Positions 42,965 through 51,639 of a DNA stretch of 64,000 nucleotides are shown one piece after another. Each line of letters starts with the position of its first letter. The first letter of the stretch is position 1. The stretch lies in contig CAVXGZ010000001.1 in assembly GCA_963761325.1 (NCBI GenBank), forward strand, positions 992,001 to 1,056,000, given 5' to 3'. The notes under the pieces were generated by a model. The model saw nothing but the letters and a program-made list of their open reading frames with translations. It ran no database searches and was not told where the DNA came from. Source of the DNA: Streptantibioticus_C sp963761325 (GTDB taxonomy: Bacteria > Actinomycetota > Actinomycetes > Streptomycetales > Streptomycetaceae). The position numbers and the translations under genes were made by a program.

Positions 42965-44170
42965 CTACCCGCGTGCCACGCCCTCGGCCCGCGCCGCGGC
43001 GGCCACCGCCCGGGTGACGGCGGGGGCCACCCGCGCGTCGAACGGCGAGGGGATCACGCACTCGGGGGTCAACTCGTCCGAGACGACCGCGGCGAGGGCC
43101 TCGGCGGCCGCGATCTTCATTCCTTCGGTGATGCGCGAGGCGCGCACCTGGAGGGCGCCGGCGAAAATGCCGGGGAACGCCAGGACGTTGTTGATCTGGT
43201 TGGGGAAGTCGCTGCGGCCGGTCGCCACCACGGAGGCGTACTTGCCGGCGATGTCGGGGTGGATCTCCGGCGTGGGGTTGGCCATCGCGAAGATGAACGC
43301 GCCGTCGGCCATGGTGGCGACCGCGCTCTCGGCCACCGATCCGCCGGAGACGCCGATGAAGACGTCCGCGCCGCGCAGCGCGTCCTCCAGCGAGCCGGTC
43401 AGCCCGGCCTTGTTGGTGAAGGAGGCCAACTCCGCCTTGATGGAGGTCAGATCGGTGCGGCCGGAGTGCACGATGCCCTTGCGGTCGGTGACCGCGACGT
43501 CCCCGACACCGGCCTCGACCAGGATCCGGGCGATGGCCACGCCGGCCGCGCCCGCGCCGGAGATGACCGCGCGCAGGTCGCCGAGGCCGCGGCCGGTCAC
43601 CCGGGCGGCGTTGCGCAGCGCGGCGAGGGTGACGACGGCGGTGCCGTGCTGGTCGTCGTGGAAGACCGGGATGTCCAGGGCCTCCTTGAGCCGGTCCTCG
43701 ATCTCGAAGCAGCGCGGTGCGGAGATGTCCTCCAGGTTGATGCCGCCGAAGGAGGGCGCGATGCGGATCACGGTCTCGACGATCTCGTCGGGGTCGGTGG
43801 TGTCGAGCGTGATCGGGACCGCGTTGACCCCGCCGAACTGCTTGAACAGGATCGCCTTGCCCTCCATCACCGGCATGGCGGCCTGCGGGCCGATGTCGCC
43901 GAGGCCGAGCACCGCGGTGCCGTCGGTGACGACCGCCACCACGTTGGAGGTCCAGGTGTAGTCGTGGCTGAGTTCACGGCTCTCCGCGATGGCGCTGCAC
44001 ACCTTGGCCACCCCCGGCGTGTAGGCCAGGGACAGGTCGTCGCGGTCGCGGATCGGCACCGTCGAGGCGATCTCCATCTTGCCGCCCAGGTGCAGCGCGA
44101 ACGCCGGATCGGTCCGCACGTCCTGATCCATCTCGTCCTCGTTCAGTGTGTTGACGATCTCCACAGTCAC
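42965..44170 (-). CDS. NAD(P)-dependent malic enzyme
   Basis: A 401-residue short-form malic enzyme that decarboxylates malate to pyruvate. Visible features are LAYTPGVAKVCSAIAE, TDGTAVLGLGDIGPQAAMPVMEGKA, FHDDQHGTAVVTLAALRNA and the Rossmann motif ISGAGAAGVAIARIL. NAD- or NADP-preference cannot be read safely; the corresponding Streptomyces gene is NAD-dependent by recollection. GTG 44170 is chosen because AAAGGGG lies 8 bases before; the open frame begins 7 codons earlier. Confidence 0.92.
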   Translation of the reverse strand: MTVEIVNTLNEDEMDQDVRTDPAFALHLGGKMEIASTVPIRDRDDLSLAYTPGVAKVCSAIAESRELSHDYTWTSNVVAVVTDGTAVLGLGDIGPQAAMPVMEGKAILFKQFGGVNAVPITLDTTDPDEIVETVIRIAPSFGGINLEDISAPRCFEIEDRLKEALDIPVFHDDQHGTAVVTLAALRNAARVTGRGLGDLRAVISGAGAAGVAIARILVEAGVGDVAVTDRKGIVHSGRTDLTSIKAELASFTNKAGLTGSLEDALRGADVFIGVSGGSVAESAVATMADGAFIFAMANPTPEIHPDIAGKYASVVATGRSDFPNQINNVLAFPGIFAGALQVRASRITEGMKIAAAEALAAVVSDELTPECVIPSPFDARVAPAVTRAVAAAARAEGVARG

Positions 44171-44444
44171 TGGTTCGACCCCTTTGTCCAATTCGTGATG
44201 AGGGTACAGCTGTCATAGGTTCCGTACACGTGTGAGTGCCCTGCGGAAGGGAATGAAACGTCGCGCGTCTCGTGAAGCGGTAGTGCGCGGCTCGGCCTGC
44301 GCGCTGTACGCGGCGCGGCGGTGGCGGACCGGCCAGATCGCGGTCCCGGGGATCGCCCGTCATCCGATTTTGCCATACGCGACCGTACGCCACGGGGTGA
44401 GACGCGTCGCATCCATTCCGGCGGGATTCCCCTACAGTCACGTC

Positions 44445-45407
44445 ATGTTCGCCGCCTACGCCGCACGCATCGACCCTGACCAGCCGTTGAACGGCCTCGA
44501 ACTCGGGGACCGGCCCGATCCGCCGGCCCGGCCCGGTTGGACGACCGTCACCGTCCGCGCCGCCTCGCTCAACCACCACGACCTGTGGTCGCTGCGCGGG
44601 GTGGGACTGCCCGCCGAACGCCTGCCGATGATCCTCGGCTGCGACGCGGCCGGCATCGACGAGAACGGCGACGAGGTCGTCGTCTACCCGGTGATCGGGG
44701 CGACCGGACACGGTGTCGGGCCGACCGAGCCGCGCTCCATCCTCACCGAGCGCTACGACGGCACCTTCGCCGAACGCGTCGCGGTGCCGGCCTGGAACCT
44801 GGTGGCCAAGCCCAAGGAGCTGTCGTTCGCCGAGGCCGCCTGCCTGCCGACCGCGTGGCTCACCGCGTACCGCATGCTGTTCACCAACGCCGGTGTGCAG
44901 CCGGGCAATTCGGTGCTGGTGCAGGGCGCCGGCGGCGGGGTCGCCACCGCGGCGATCGTGCTCGGCCGGGCCGCCGGCCTGCGGGTCTACGCCACCAGCC
45001 GCGACGAGGCCAAGCGCCGCCGCGCGGTGGAACTGGGCGCGCTGCAGGCGTTCGAGCCGGGCGCGCGGCTGCCGCACCGGGTGGACGCGGTGATCGAGAC
45101 CGTGGGGGCGGCGACCTGGTCGCACTCGGTCAAGTCGCTGCGGCCCGGCGGCACGCTGGTCATCTCCGGCGCCACCAGCGGCTCCAACCCGAAGGCCGCC
45201 GAGCTGACCCGGATCTTCTTCCTGGAGCTGAGGGTGGTCGGCTCGACCATGGGCTCGAAGGAGGAGCTGCAGGGCCTGCTCGACCTGTGCGCCACCACCG
45301 GCGTGCGGCCGATCATCGACTCGCAGCTGCCGTTGGACCGGGCCCGCGAGGGCTTCCAGAAAATGGCCGAAGGTGACCTGTTCGGAAAGGTCGTTTTGAC
45401 CGTTTGA
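44445..45407 (+). CDS. MDR-family zinc-binding-type oxidoreductase (quinone reductase-like)
   Basis: A 320-residue medium-chain dehydrogenase/reductase with N-terminal GroES-like fold (SLNHHDLWSLRGVG...ILGCDAAG) and nucleotide-binding motif VLVQGAGGGVATAAIVLGRAAG. The catalytic zinc cysteine/His pair of alcohol dehydrogenases is not seen, so a quinone oxidoreductase or enoyl reductase-like role with NADPH is more likely. ATG 44445 is the start; divergent from malic enzyme. Confidence 0.85.
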   Translation: MFAAYAARIDPDQPLNGLELGDRPDPPARPGWTTVTVRAASLNHHDLWSLRGVGLPAERLPMILGCDAAGIDENGDEVVVYPVIGATGHGVGPTEPRSILTERYDGTFAERVAVPAWNLVAKPKELSFAEAACLPTAWLTAYRMLFTNAGVQPGNSVLVQGAGGGVATAAIVLGRAAGLRVYATSRDEAKRRRAVELGALQAFEPGARLPHRVDAVIETVGAATWSHSVKSLRPGGTLVISGATSGSNPKAAELTRIFFLELRVVGSTMGSKEELQGLLDLCATTGVRPIIDSQLPLDRAREGFQKMAEGDLFGKVVLTV

Positions 45408-45414
45408 GCCGTCC

Positions 45415-45442
45415 GCCGGGCCGGGGCGGACCCCGGCCCGGC
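45415..45442. terminator. Hairpin between convergent MDR and padR genes
   Basis: A perfect 12-bp stem (gccgggccgggg / ccccggcccggc) with a 4-base loop, 8 bases after the oxidoreductase stop. Confidence 0.8.
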
Positions 45443-45461
45443 GCACGGCCGGCCGCTCCGG

Positions 45462-46370
45462 TCAGTCCTGGCGGCGCAGCGCCGCGCCGATGTGCGCCGC
45501 CGCGGTGGACAGGTGGAGCCGGGCCTCGCGCAACTGCTCGGCGCTGACGCCGTGGTCGCGGGCCGCGTCCCGGATGTCGTCGCGGAACCGGTCCAGCAGC
45601 CGCTCCAGGTCGCGGACCGGGTCGCCGGACGGGCGCTCGTCGTCGGCCCAGTCGGGTGCGGGGGCGTCGGCCGGGTCGGGCCGCACGTAGCCGGGCCAGG
45701 GGGTGGCGCGGCCGAACTGGCCCAGCTCCCGGCTGATGCCGGCCAGCCCCTCGCGCACCGCGCCCTGCCAGTCGCCGCGGCCGGCGTGGTCCTGGACCTG
45801 CTCCTGCACCTGGCGCACGATGCGCTGCATCTCGTCGCGGGCGAACGCCTGGGCGTCCTTGGCCTGCCGGCGGGCGTCGCGGGCCTCCTCCTTGGCGAGC
45901 CGGCTCTCCTCCTTGGCCCGCCGGGCCTGGTCCTTCCAGTCCTGCTTCCACTGGCGGAAGTCGTCGCCGCCCAGCGGGGCGCTGCGGTGTTCCCGGGCGG
46001 CCTCCCGGACCTCGCGGCGCAGGTCGCCCGCCGCGCCGCGCACGTCCTCGCGGATCTCGGCGGCCAACTCCGAGACCGAGTCGCGGATCTCCTGCTCCAG
46101 GTCGGCCAACTCACCCTGCCGGGAGGTCAGTTCGTCGCGGCCGGCGTCGGTGAGCGAGTAGACCTTGCGGCCGCCCTCGGTGGTGTGGGTGACCAGGCCC
46201 TCCTTCTCCAGCTTGGCCAGCCGCGGGTAGACGGTGCCGGCCGAGGGCGCGTACAGGCCCTGGAAGCGCTCCTCCAGCAGCCGGATCACCTCGTAGCCGT
46301 GCCGGGGCGACTCGTCCAGCAGCTTGAGCAGGTACAGCCGCAGCCGGCCGTGCGCGAAGACGGGGGGCAT
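45462..46370 (-). CDS. PadR-family transcriptional regulator with long helical tail
   Basis: A 302-residue regulator. Residues 8-85 form the PadR winged helix (LRLYLLKLLDESPRHGYEVIRLLEERFQGLYAPSAGTVYPRLAKLEKEGLV). The rest is charged and largely coiled-coil (AAEIREDVRGAAGDLRREVREAAREHR and KEESRLAKEEARDARRQAKDAQAFAR), much longer than usual PadR proteins. Its ATG is 1 base beyond the DUF4097 stop, so the two are co-translated and probably autoregulated from the palindromic promoter. Confidence 0.9.
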   Translation of the reverse strand: MPPVFAHGRLRLYLLKLLDESPRHGYEVIRLLEERFQGLYAPSAGTVYPRLAKLEKEGLVTHTTEGGRKVYSLTDAGRDELTSRQGELADLEQEIRDSVSELAAEIREDVRGAAGDLRREVREAAREHRSAPLGGDDFRQWKQDWKDQARRAKEESRLAKEEARDARRQAKDAQAFARDEMQRIVRQVQEQVQDHAGRGDWQGAVREGLAGISRELGQFGRATPWPGYVRPDPADAPAPDWADDERPSGDPVRDLERLLDRFRDDIRDAARDHGVSAEQLREARLHLSTAAAHIGAALRRQD

Positions 46371-46371
46371 G

Positions 46372-47220
46372 TCAGGCGTCCTTCCGGAACAGGCCGGCCT
46401 CGGCCGGCGCCATGGGCGGTCGGCGCAGCAGCGCGATCGCGCCCGAGACGGAGCCCAGCTTGAGCCGGGCGTGGCCGGCTCCCATCGTGCCGGTGATCCG
46501 CTTCGAGCCCCACTGGCCGCTGACCCGCAGCTCGTCGAAGGCGCAACTGACCGCGCCGCTGGCGGTGTTGGCGTCCACCCGGGCGTCGCCGGGCTCCGGG
46601 ATGCGGATGGCGATCTCGCCGGAGACGGTGTTGAGCCGCACGTCCGCGCCGGCCGAGGGGTCGAGGTCGAGCACCATGTTGCCGCTGACCGAGTCCGCCT
46701 TGACCTCCGAGCCGGTGCCCTCGATGACGGTGAGGTCGCCGGAGATGGTGCTGACCCGCAGGTCGCCGGAGAGGGCGTGCGCGTCCACCGCGCCGGAGAC
46801 GGTGTTGGCGTCCACCTTCCCCGACAGCCGCACCAGCGTGGTGTCCCCGTTGACGCCCTGCACGCTGGTGTGGCCGCTGACGCCGGAGACCACCGCCTCG
46901 GCGCTGACCGTGCCGACCATGACCCGGGTGCCGGCCGGCACCGCGAGCGAGACGACCGCGTGCCGCTTCCAGCCCGTGCGGTCCAGCCAGCCCAGCAGCC
47001 CCTTCCAGGGCAGGTCCTCGTAGGCCAGGGTGATCTCGCCGTCCTGCTGGGTGACGATCAGCGGCGGGCCCTCCAGCTCGGCCACCTCCAGCCTGGCCGG
47101 CCCCTCCTCCAGGCCGACGACGTTGACCGCGCCGGCGACCACGCGGACGTTCAACGTGGTGACCGGTTCCTCGAACGTGATCTTCCGTGGCTCGGCCACG
47201 GTCCAGCTCTGGTGTGACAT
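46372..47220 (-). CDS. DUF4097 beta-solenoid-type protein
   Basis: A 282-residue protein whose centre is a series of SGD/VSG-type short beta repeats (VSGHTSVQGVNGDTTL, LSGDLRVSTISGDLTVIEG, TVSGEIAIRIP), the DUF4097 adhesin-like fold. No signal peptide is visible. It is followed by the PadR gene. GGAGGACCGG precedes ATG 47220. Function unknown; in this family it is often linked with PadR/LiaF-like envelope stress operons. Confidence 0.88.
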   Translation of the reverse strand: MSHQSWTVAEPRKITFEEPVTTLNVRVVAGAVNVVGLEEGPARLEVAELEGPPLIVTQQDGEITLAYEDLPWKGLLGWLDRTGWKRHAVVSLAVPAGTRVMVGTVSAEAVVSGVSGHTSVQGVNGDTTLVRLSGKVDANTVSGAVDAHALSGDLRVSTISGDLTVIEGTGSEVKADSVSGNMVLDLDPSAGADVRLNTVSGEIAIRIPEPGDARVDANTASGAVSCAFDELRVSGQWGSKRITGTMGAGHARLKLGSVSGAIALLRRPPMAPAEAGLFRKDA

Positions 47221-47273
47221 CCGGTCCTCCGAGACGGCCCGCGGACGCAACATATCGCGTCATCCGTTCAACA

Positions 47274-47300
47274 CGATATATCGCGTATCGCGATTGTCAA
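47274..47300 (-). promoter_or_regulatory. Promoter with PadR-type operator for the DUF4097-padR operon
   Basis: On the minus strand, TTGACA (47300-47295), 16 bases and TATCGT (47278-47273) give a strong vegetative promoter. The spacer holds a perfect ATCGCG-ATA-CGCGAT palindrome (47294-47280), and CGATATATCG (47274-47283) overlaps the -10. A repeat of ATATCGCGT lies near 47252-47260. The palindrome very probably binds the PadR protein. Confidence 0.8.
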
Positions 47301-47312
47301 GGGACCGCCATC

Positions 47313-47489
47313 TCACTCCTCCTCGTCGTCGAGCCGGGCCAGCCAGGTCGCCAGCCGCTCCACCGGGATCTCGAACTCGGGGTTCAGGTCGACGAACTCC
47401 CGCAGCCGCTCGGCGAGCCACCCGAGGGTGACGTCTTCCTCGCCGCGCCGGCTCTCCAGCTCTTCGATGCCACGGTCGGTGAAGTACAA
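47313..47489 (-). CDS. DUF6104-type small acidic protein, TTG start
   Basis: A 58-residue protein, MYFTDRGIEELESRRGEEDV then TLGWLAERLREFVDLNPEF and ending ATWLARLDDEEE, which follows a conserved family of short acidic streptomycete proteins (DUF6104 from memory). The start is TTG 47489, with GGAG six bases before it. Too short to be found by a 60-residue cut-off, and no function is known. Confidence 0.85.
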   Translation of the reverse strand: MYFTDRGIEELESRRGEEDVTLGWLAERLREFVDLNPEFEIPVERLATWLARLDDEEE

Positions 47490-47653
47490 GGGGTGCTCCG
47501 GATCGATACGTTTTCAGCCCAGCGGTCGTTACCAGCCAGGATAGGCAAGGTCCTTGACCTCTCGCGTCGCGGCGACCGGAGGGCTAGCCTGATCTTTCAG
47601 CACGTCGGGTACGGCGGGGCCGAGTTGCCGCGTCGGGGGAGCGGGAGGCCGCC

Positions 47654-48181
47654 ATGGGGGAACAGGCGCGACTCATCCGGCTGCCGGACGGCACCGAGGT
47701 GTGGGCCCGCCTCTCACCGGCGACGGTGCCCGGGCCGGCCGCCGGCGAGGACGGGGACGACGGGTACGACGACTACGAGGACGTGGGCGCGCTCGACAAC
47801 GCGGCCGCCCGGGTCCTGCGGCTGCGCGACCTGATCACCGGCGTCGCCGCCTCGGTGCGCGACGCGGCGGAACGCGCCGCGCCGGACGAGGTGAGCGTGG
47901 AGTTCGGCGTGGAGTTCGCGGTGCGGTCCGGCGCGGTGGTCAGCGTGCTGGCCGACGCGGAGTCCACCAGTGGCCTGAAGGTCACCTTGACCTGGCGCGA
48001 CCGCTTCGGCCCCGCCGCCCGCCCGCCCCGGGTGCCCGAGCGGCCCACCGTGCCGCCCACCGTCCCGCCGCCCACCGTCCCGCCGCCCAACGTCCCGCCG
48101 CCCAACGTCCCGCCGCCCACCGTCCCGCCGCCCGCCGCGCCGCCGGCCATGCCGGCCGCGGGCGGGGGAGCGGATGCGTAA
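47654..48181 (+). CDS. Trypsin-co-occurring domain 1 (CU044_2847-type) protein
   Basis: A 175-residue protein. Residues 1-120 match the Trypco1 pattern: a beta-strand start MGEQARLIRLPDGTEVWARL, helix RVLRLRDLITGVAASVRDAAER, then VSVEFGVEFAVRSGAVVSVLA and GLKVTLTW. The C-terminal 45 residues are a Pro-rich tandem repeat (VPPPT/VPPPN). These domains occur beside trypsin-like effectors in predicted conflict systems and may control or be cleaved by the protease, whose gene begins 12 bases downstream. Confidence 0.85.
   Translation: MGEQARLIRLPDGTEVWARLSPATVPGPAAGEDGDDGYDDYEDVGALDNAAARVLRLRDLITGVAASVRDAAERAAPDEVSVEFGVEFAVRSGAVVSVLADAESTSGLKVTLTWRDRFGPAARPPRVPERPTVPPTVPPPTVPPPNVPPPNVPPPTVPPPAAPPAMPAAGGGADA
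48059..48133 (+). repeat. Five tandem 15-base repeats in the Trypco1 gene
   Basis: Five consecutive copies of a[c/a]cgtcccgccgccc, differing only at the second base (copies 3 and 4 have a), encode the T/N-VPPP units. The near-identity suggests recent slippage expansion; number of units may vary between strains. Confidence 0.85.
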
Positions 48182-48193
48182 CGGGTCCCGCCG

Positions 48194-50416
48194 ATGAGCC
48201 CGGCGGCGGGAGCGGACGAGTCGGGAGCCGAGGCCAGGCTGCGGGAGTTGGCGCGGGAGGTCGCCGTCGCCGTGCAGTCCGGCCCGGGCGCGGACGCGGA
48301 GTTCTGGGGCAGCGGGCTGCTGGTCGCGCCCGGCTGGGTGCTGACCTGCGCCCACGTCCTGGTGCGCCGCGACAGCCTGGGCCGCCGGCACTGGGCCGCC
48401 GACGGCGTGATCGGCGTGCGGATCGGCGAGCGGGTGGTGCCCGGCGCGGTGGTCTACGCGATGCCGTCGCCGCGCACCGTCACGCAGGGCTGGGACCCGG
48501 GCGACGAGCGGGAGTACGAGATCTTCCCCGACCTCGCGCTCATCCGGCTCGCCGAGCCGGTCGAGCACGGCTGCGCCTGGCTGAGCGACCGCGCCATACC
48601 CCCGGTCAGCCGCACGGTCGCCGCGCTCGGCTGGCGCCGGTCCCGCGAGGAGCTGTGGTCCTGGGACGGCACCTGCGACATCGTCGGCAACGACGGCACC
48701 CACGTCTTCCGGCTCGGCCCGGACTCCGAGATCCCGGCGGGCGTGTCCGGTTCGCTGGTGGTGGACCTGGCACACGGCCGGGTGGTCGGGGTGGTCAAGG
48801 CACGCCGCCGCAACCGGGACGGCGGCAAGGCGGTGCGGCTGACCGCGTTGCGCGCGCTGGCCGAATCGCCGCCGCTGGTGGCCGGGTTGGCGCTCGGCCC
48901 GGATCCGTACCAGGACCTGGTGCGCGCCCACGACCGCTGGCACTTCGCCCAGCAGCGCGAGTTGCGCGACGTGCGCAGCACCTGGATCGACGTGCAGGGC
49001 CAGTTGTCGTCGGTGATAGGCGAGTGGACCCCCTACGACCGGGCCGAGGCGCTGGGCCTGCTGGCCGAGCTGCCCCCGCCGCGCAGCGGCGGCGTGGTGC
49101 AGCGGCTGGTGGAGCGGGTGCTCGGGCCGGGCACCGTGCGCGATCCGCTGCCGGTGGCCTGGCGGGACGGCCACGGGCTGCTCTACGAGCCGGAGAGCGG
49201 CAAGCAGCTGCTCGCCTTCGTCACCTATCTGCTGCTGGTCGCGCGGGAGGTGCGGCAGCAGGATCCGGCCGGGGCGGCCGAGTTGCACCGGTTCGCGATG
49301 CGCCGGGTGATCTCGCTGCCGGCGCCCGACCGCAACCGGCTCGCCGAGCTGGACCCGCTGGACCTGGCCAGGGCCGAGCACGGCCAGGCGTCCTCGGTGC
49401 TGGTGGCGCTCGCGCCGGTGGTGTGGGAGGACAACCGGCCGGTGCGCTTCCGCTGGGAGATCCAGCTGGTGCGTTCGCCCGGCGACCGGCAGATCACCAC
49501 GGTGTGCGACCAGTGGGAGGGCGTCGCCTTCGAGGAGGCGGTCGCGCAGGTGCAGGAGCCGCTCGCGCTGGCGCTGGACCGGGCCGACGAGTCGGGCCGG
49601 CCGGCCACCGTGGAGATCGCGCTGCCGGTCCACCACTTCGACACCGCCGCCCAGTTGTGGGTGCCCGGCGGCGACCTGCCGGGCCGGCCGCACCGCCGGG
49701 CCCGGCCGATGGGCTCGCGGCGGCCGGTGGTGGTGCGGGACGTGGAACGGGTGCCGCCCACCCCGGAGTGGCGCGAGCGGTGGGGCTGGGTCAGCAAGCA
49801 CCCCCGGCTCACCGCGCTGCCGCTGCGGGTGCTCGAACGCAGCCCGGGCTACGGGCGGTTGCGCGACGCGCGCGCCGAGGACGTGCCGGTGCTGTGCGGA
49901 CCGGTCGGGCACGGCGAGGGCCTGCTCACCATGATGGACGTCCTCGACGCCGGCCACGGGGTCGCGCTGTGGAACGGCGGCCCGCATCCGCAGGGCGCCT
50001 GCGGCCCGGGCTGCGCGGAGTTCCGCCGGGCGGTGGACGCCCTGCTGGCCGGGGTCGGCACCGCAGCCGACCTCCCCGAGGCGGTCCGGGCGCTGCGGGC
50101 CCAGGCGTACGACTCGCTGGGCGACCCGGCCCTGGAGGCCGTGGTGACCGCCGTGTCCGCCGCCGCCCCCGCCACCTCCCAGGTCGGTGCCCCGTCCGGG
50201 CCGGCCTTCGAAGCCGCCACCGGCCAGGGCGACCGGTCCGGGGGAGCCGTCGGGTCCGTCGTCGGGGCGGCCGGCGAGGGCCGGGCGCGGACCGCCGCGG
50301 CGAACGGACTGCGACCCGCCGCCTGGGCCAGTCGGGTGATCCTCTTGTACGACGACGCCCGGTCGCCCTTACCGGGTTTTGACTCCCCGTCCGGGGACGG
50401 TGGGCCGCGTGGTTGA
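48194..50416 (+). CDS. Trypsin-like peptidase fused to VMAP-C (vWA-MoxR-associated protein)
   Basis: A 740-residue protein. Residues 20-220 form a trypsin-like protease with an intact triad: His54 (LTCAHVLV), Asp113 (DLALIRL) and Ser185 (GVSGSLVV). No signal peptide is seen, so it works in the cytosol. The middle (about 230-420) is helical (VMAP-M-like). Residues 420-700 show the VMAP-C pattern ATVEIALPVHHF, PVLCGPV, GVALWNGG and the ending VILLYDDARSPLP. In VMAP ternary systems this protein is the effector-carrying partner of MoxR and vWA proteins. Start ATG 48194 is 12 bases after the Trypco1 stop. Confidence 0.88.
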   Translation: MSPAAGADESGAEARLRELAREVAVAVQSGPGADAEFWGSGLLVAPGWVLTCAHVLVRRDSLGRRHWAADGVIGVRIGERVVPGAVVYAMPSPRTVTQGWDPGDEREYEIFPDLALIRLAEPVEHGCAWLSDRAIPPVSRTVAALGWRRSREELWSWDGTCDIVGNDGTHVFRLGPDSEIPAGVSGSLVVDLAHGRVVGVVKARRRNRDGGKAVRLTALRALAESPPLVAGLALGPDPYQDLVRAHDRWHFAQQRELRDVRSTWIDVQGQLSSVIGEWTPYDRAEALGLLAELPPPRSGGVVQRLVERVLGPGTVRDPLPVAWRDGHGLLYEPESGKQLLAFVTYLLLVAREVRQQDPAGAAELHRFAMRRVISLPAPDRNRLAELDPLDLARAEHGQASSVLVALAPVVWEDNRPVRFRWEIQLVRSPGDRQITTVCDQWEGVAFEEAVAQVQEPLALALDRADESGRPATVEIALPVHHFDTAAQLWVPGGDLPGRPHRRARPMGSRRPVVVRDVERVPPTPEWRERWGWVSKHPRLTALPLRVLERSPGYGRLRDARAEDVPVLCGPVGHGEGLLTMMDVLDAGHGVALWNGGPHPQGACGPGCAEFRRAVDALLAGVGTAADLPEAVRALRAQAYDSLGDPALEAVVTAVSAAAPATSQVGAPSGPAFEAATGQGDRSGGAVGSVVGAAGEGRARTAAANGLRPAAWASRVILLYDDARSPLPGFDSPSGDGGPRG

Positions 50417-50427
50417 CGTCACGTCAA
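50413..50427. repeat. 15-base palindrome over the VMAP-gene stop codon
   Basis: TTGACGTCACGTCAA is a perfect inverted repeat with one central base. It includes the TGA at 50414-50416 and lies 166 bases before the MoxR start, in the only sizeable gap inside the cluster apart from that before the last gene. Possible operator for a promoter of the MoxR-vWA pair. Confidence 0.55.
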
Positions 50428-50592
50428 GTGCGCGGTGTCCGTGTCGCCTGCATACGTCCGGAAACCGATGTTGGCTCACCGACCGGCGGGTAGTGTCATG
50501 AAGGGGGGCGTGTTCCTCCCAGCGTGTGCGCGGCGGCGGCAGTGCCCTCGAACCCCGGGGCCCCGCGCCCGTCTCGTGACGAGGAGCGCCTT

Positions 50593-51639
50593 GTGAACGA
50601 CTGGCTGATCTACCGGGGCACCGGAGCGCCGCACGACGGCATCGACCGCATGCCCGAGCCACCGCCCTGGCGCAATTTCGACGGGCACCCGGTCGTCGCC
50701 GAGCCGGCCGCCATCGACACCGCCAGCACCCGCAGACTCGGCCTCCAGCAGGACCTCGCCGAGCAGTACCGCCCGGGCCACACCGAGCTGGAGCTGATCA
50801 ACGCCGCCCTCTACCTGCGCCGCCCGCTGCTGGTCACCGGCGAGCCGGGCAGCGGCAAGTCCACCCTCGCACACGCCGTCGCCCACGAGCTGAAGCTCGG
50901 CCGGGTGCTGCGCTGGCCCATCGTCAGCCGCACCGTGCTGCGCGACGGGCTCTACCAGTACGACGCCCTCGCCCGGCTGCAGGACCTCCAGTTGGCCCGC
51001 ACCGCCCACCCCGTGCAGCGGATCGCCCCGGGCCCGGAGACCGAGGACGTGCCGCCGCCCGGCGACGGCATCGGCCGCTACATCCGGCTCGGCCCGCTCG
51101 GCACCGCGCTGCTGCCGGCCGCCAAGCCCCGGGTGCTGCTCGTCGACGAGCTCGACAAGAGCGACATCGACCTGCCCAACGACCTGCTCAACGCGCTGGA
51201 GGAGGGCGAGTTCGCCATCCCGGAGCTGGAGCGGATCGCGGACCGCCACCCGGTCGTCGAGGTGCAGGACGACGACGGCGGCCGGGTCCCGGTGCACGGC
51301 GGCCGCATCCGCTGCCGCGCCTTCCCGTTCGTCGTGCTGACCAGCAACGGCGAACGCGACTTCCCCACCCCCCTGTTGCGCCGCTGCATCCACCTGCGGC
51401 TCGACACCCCCGACGAGGAGCGGCTCGCCGCCATGGTCCGCGCCCACTTCGGACCGGCCGCCGCCGAGCACAACCGCACCATCATCCAGCAGTTCCTCGA
51501 CCGCCGCCCCGGCGAGCAGCGCTCCGCCGACCAGCTGCTCAACGCCATCTATCTCACCCAGCGCGCCAGGGACGAGGACGCCGGCACCCGCGAACGCCTC
51601 GCGGACCAGTTGATGCAGCCGTTGAACCGGGGGCGGTGA
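50593..51639 (+). CDS. MoxR-type AAA+ ATPase
   Basis: A 348-residue AAA+ ATPase. Walker A GEPGSGKST (83-91), Walker B VLLVDELD (181-188), sensor 1 LTSN (249-252) and the Arg-finger region LLRRC are intact; the domain ends with a MoxR-style helical lid. The N-terminal 45 residues are a Pro-rich lead. MoxR ATPases remodel partner proteins, usually with a vWA protein, here the next gene (GTGA overlap). GTG 50593 follows GAGGAG. Confidence 0.92.
   Translation: MNDWLIYRGTGAPHDGIDRMPEPPPWRNFDGHPVVAEPAAIDTASTRRLGLQQDLAEQYRPGHTELELINAALYLRRPLLVTGEPGSGKSTLAHAVAHELKLGRVLRWPIVSRTVLRDGLYQYDALARLQDLQLARTAHPVQRIAPGPETEDVPPPGDGIGRYIRLGPLGTALLPAAKPRVLLVDELDKSDIDLPNDLLNALEEGEFAIPELERIADRHPVVEVQDDDGGRVPVHGGRIRCRAFPFVVLTSNGERDFPTPLLRRCIHLRLDTPDEERLAAMVRAHFGPAAAEHNRTIIQQFLDRRPGEQRSADQLLNAIYLTQRARDEDAGTRERLADQLMQPLNRGR

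Noticed and set aside
48059..48133. CRISPR-like repeat
   Set aside because: The 15-base units have no spacers and are translated in frame as VPPP repeats.
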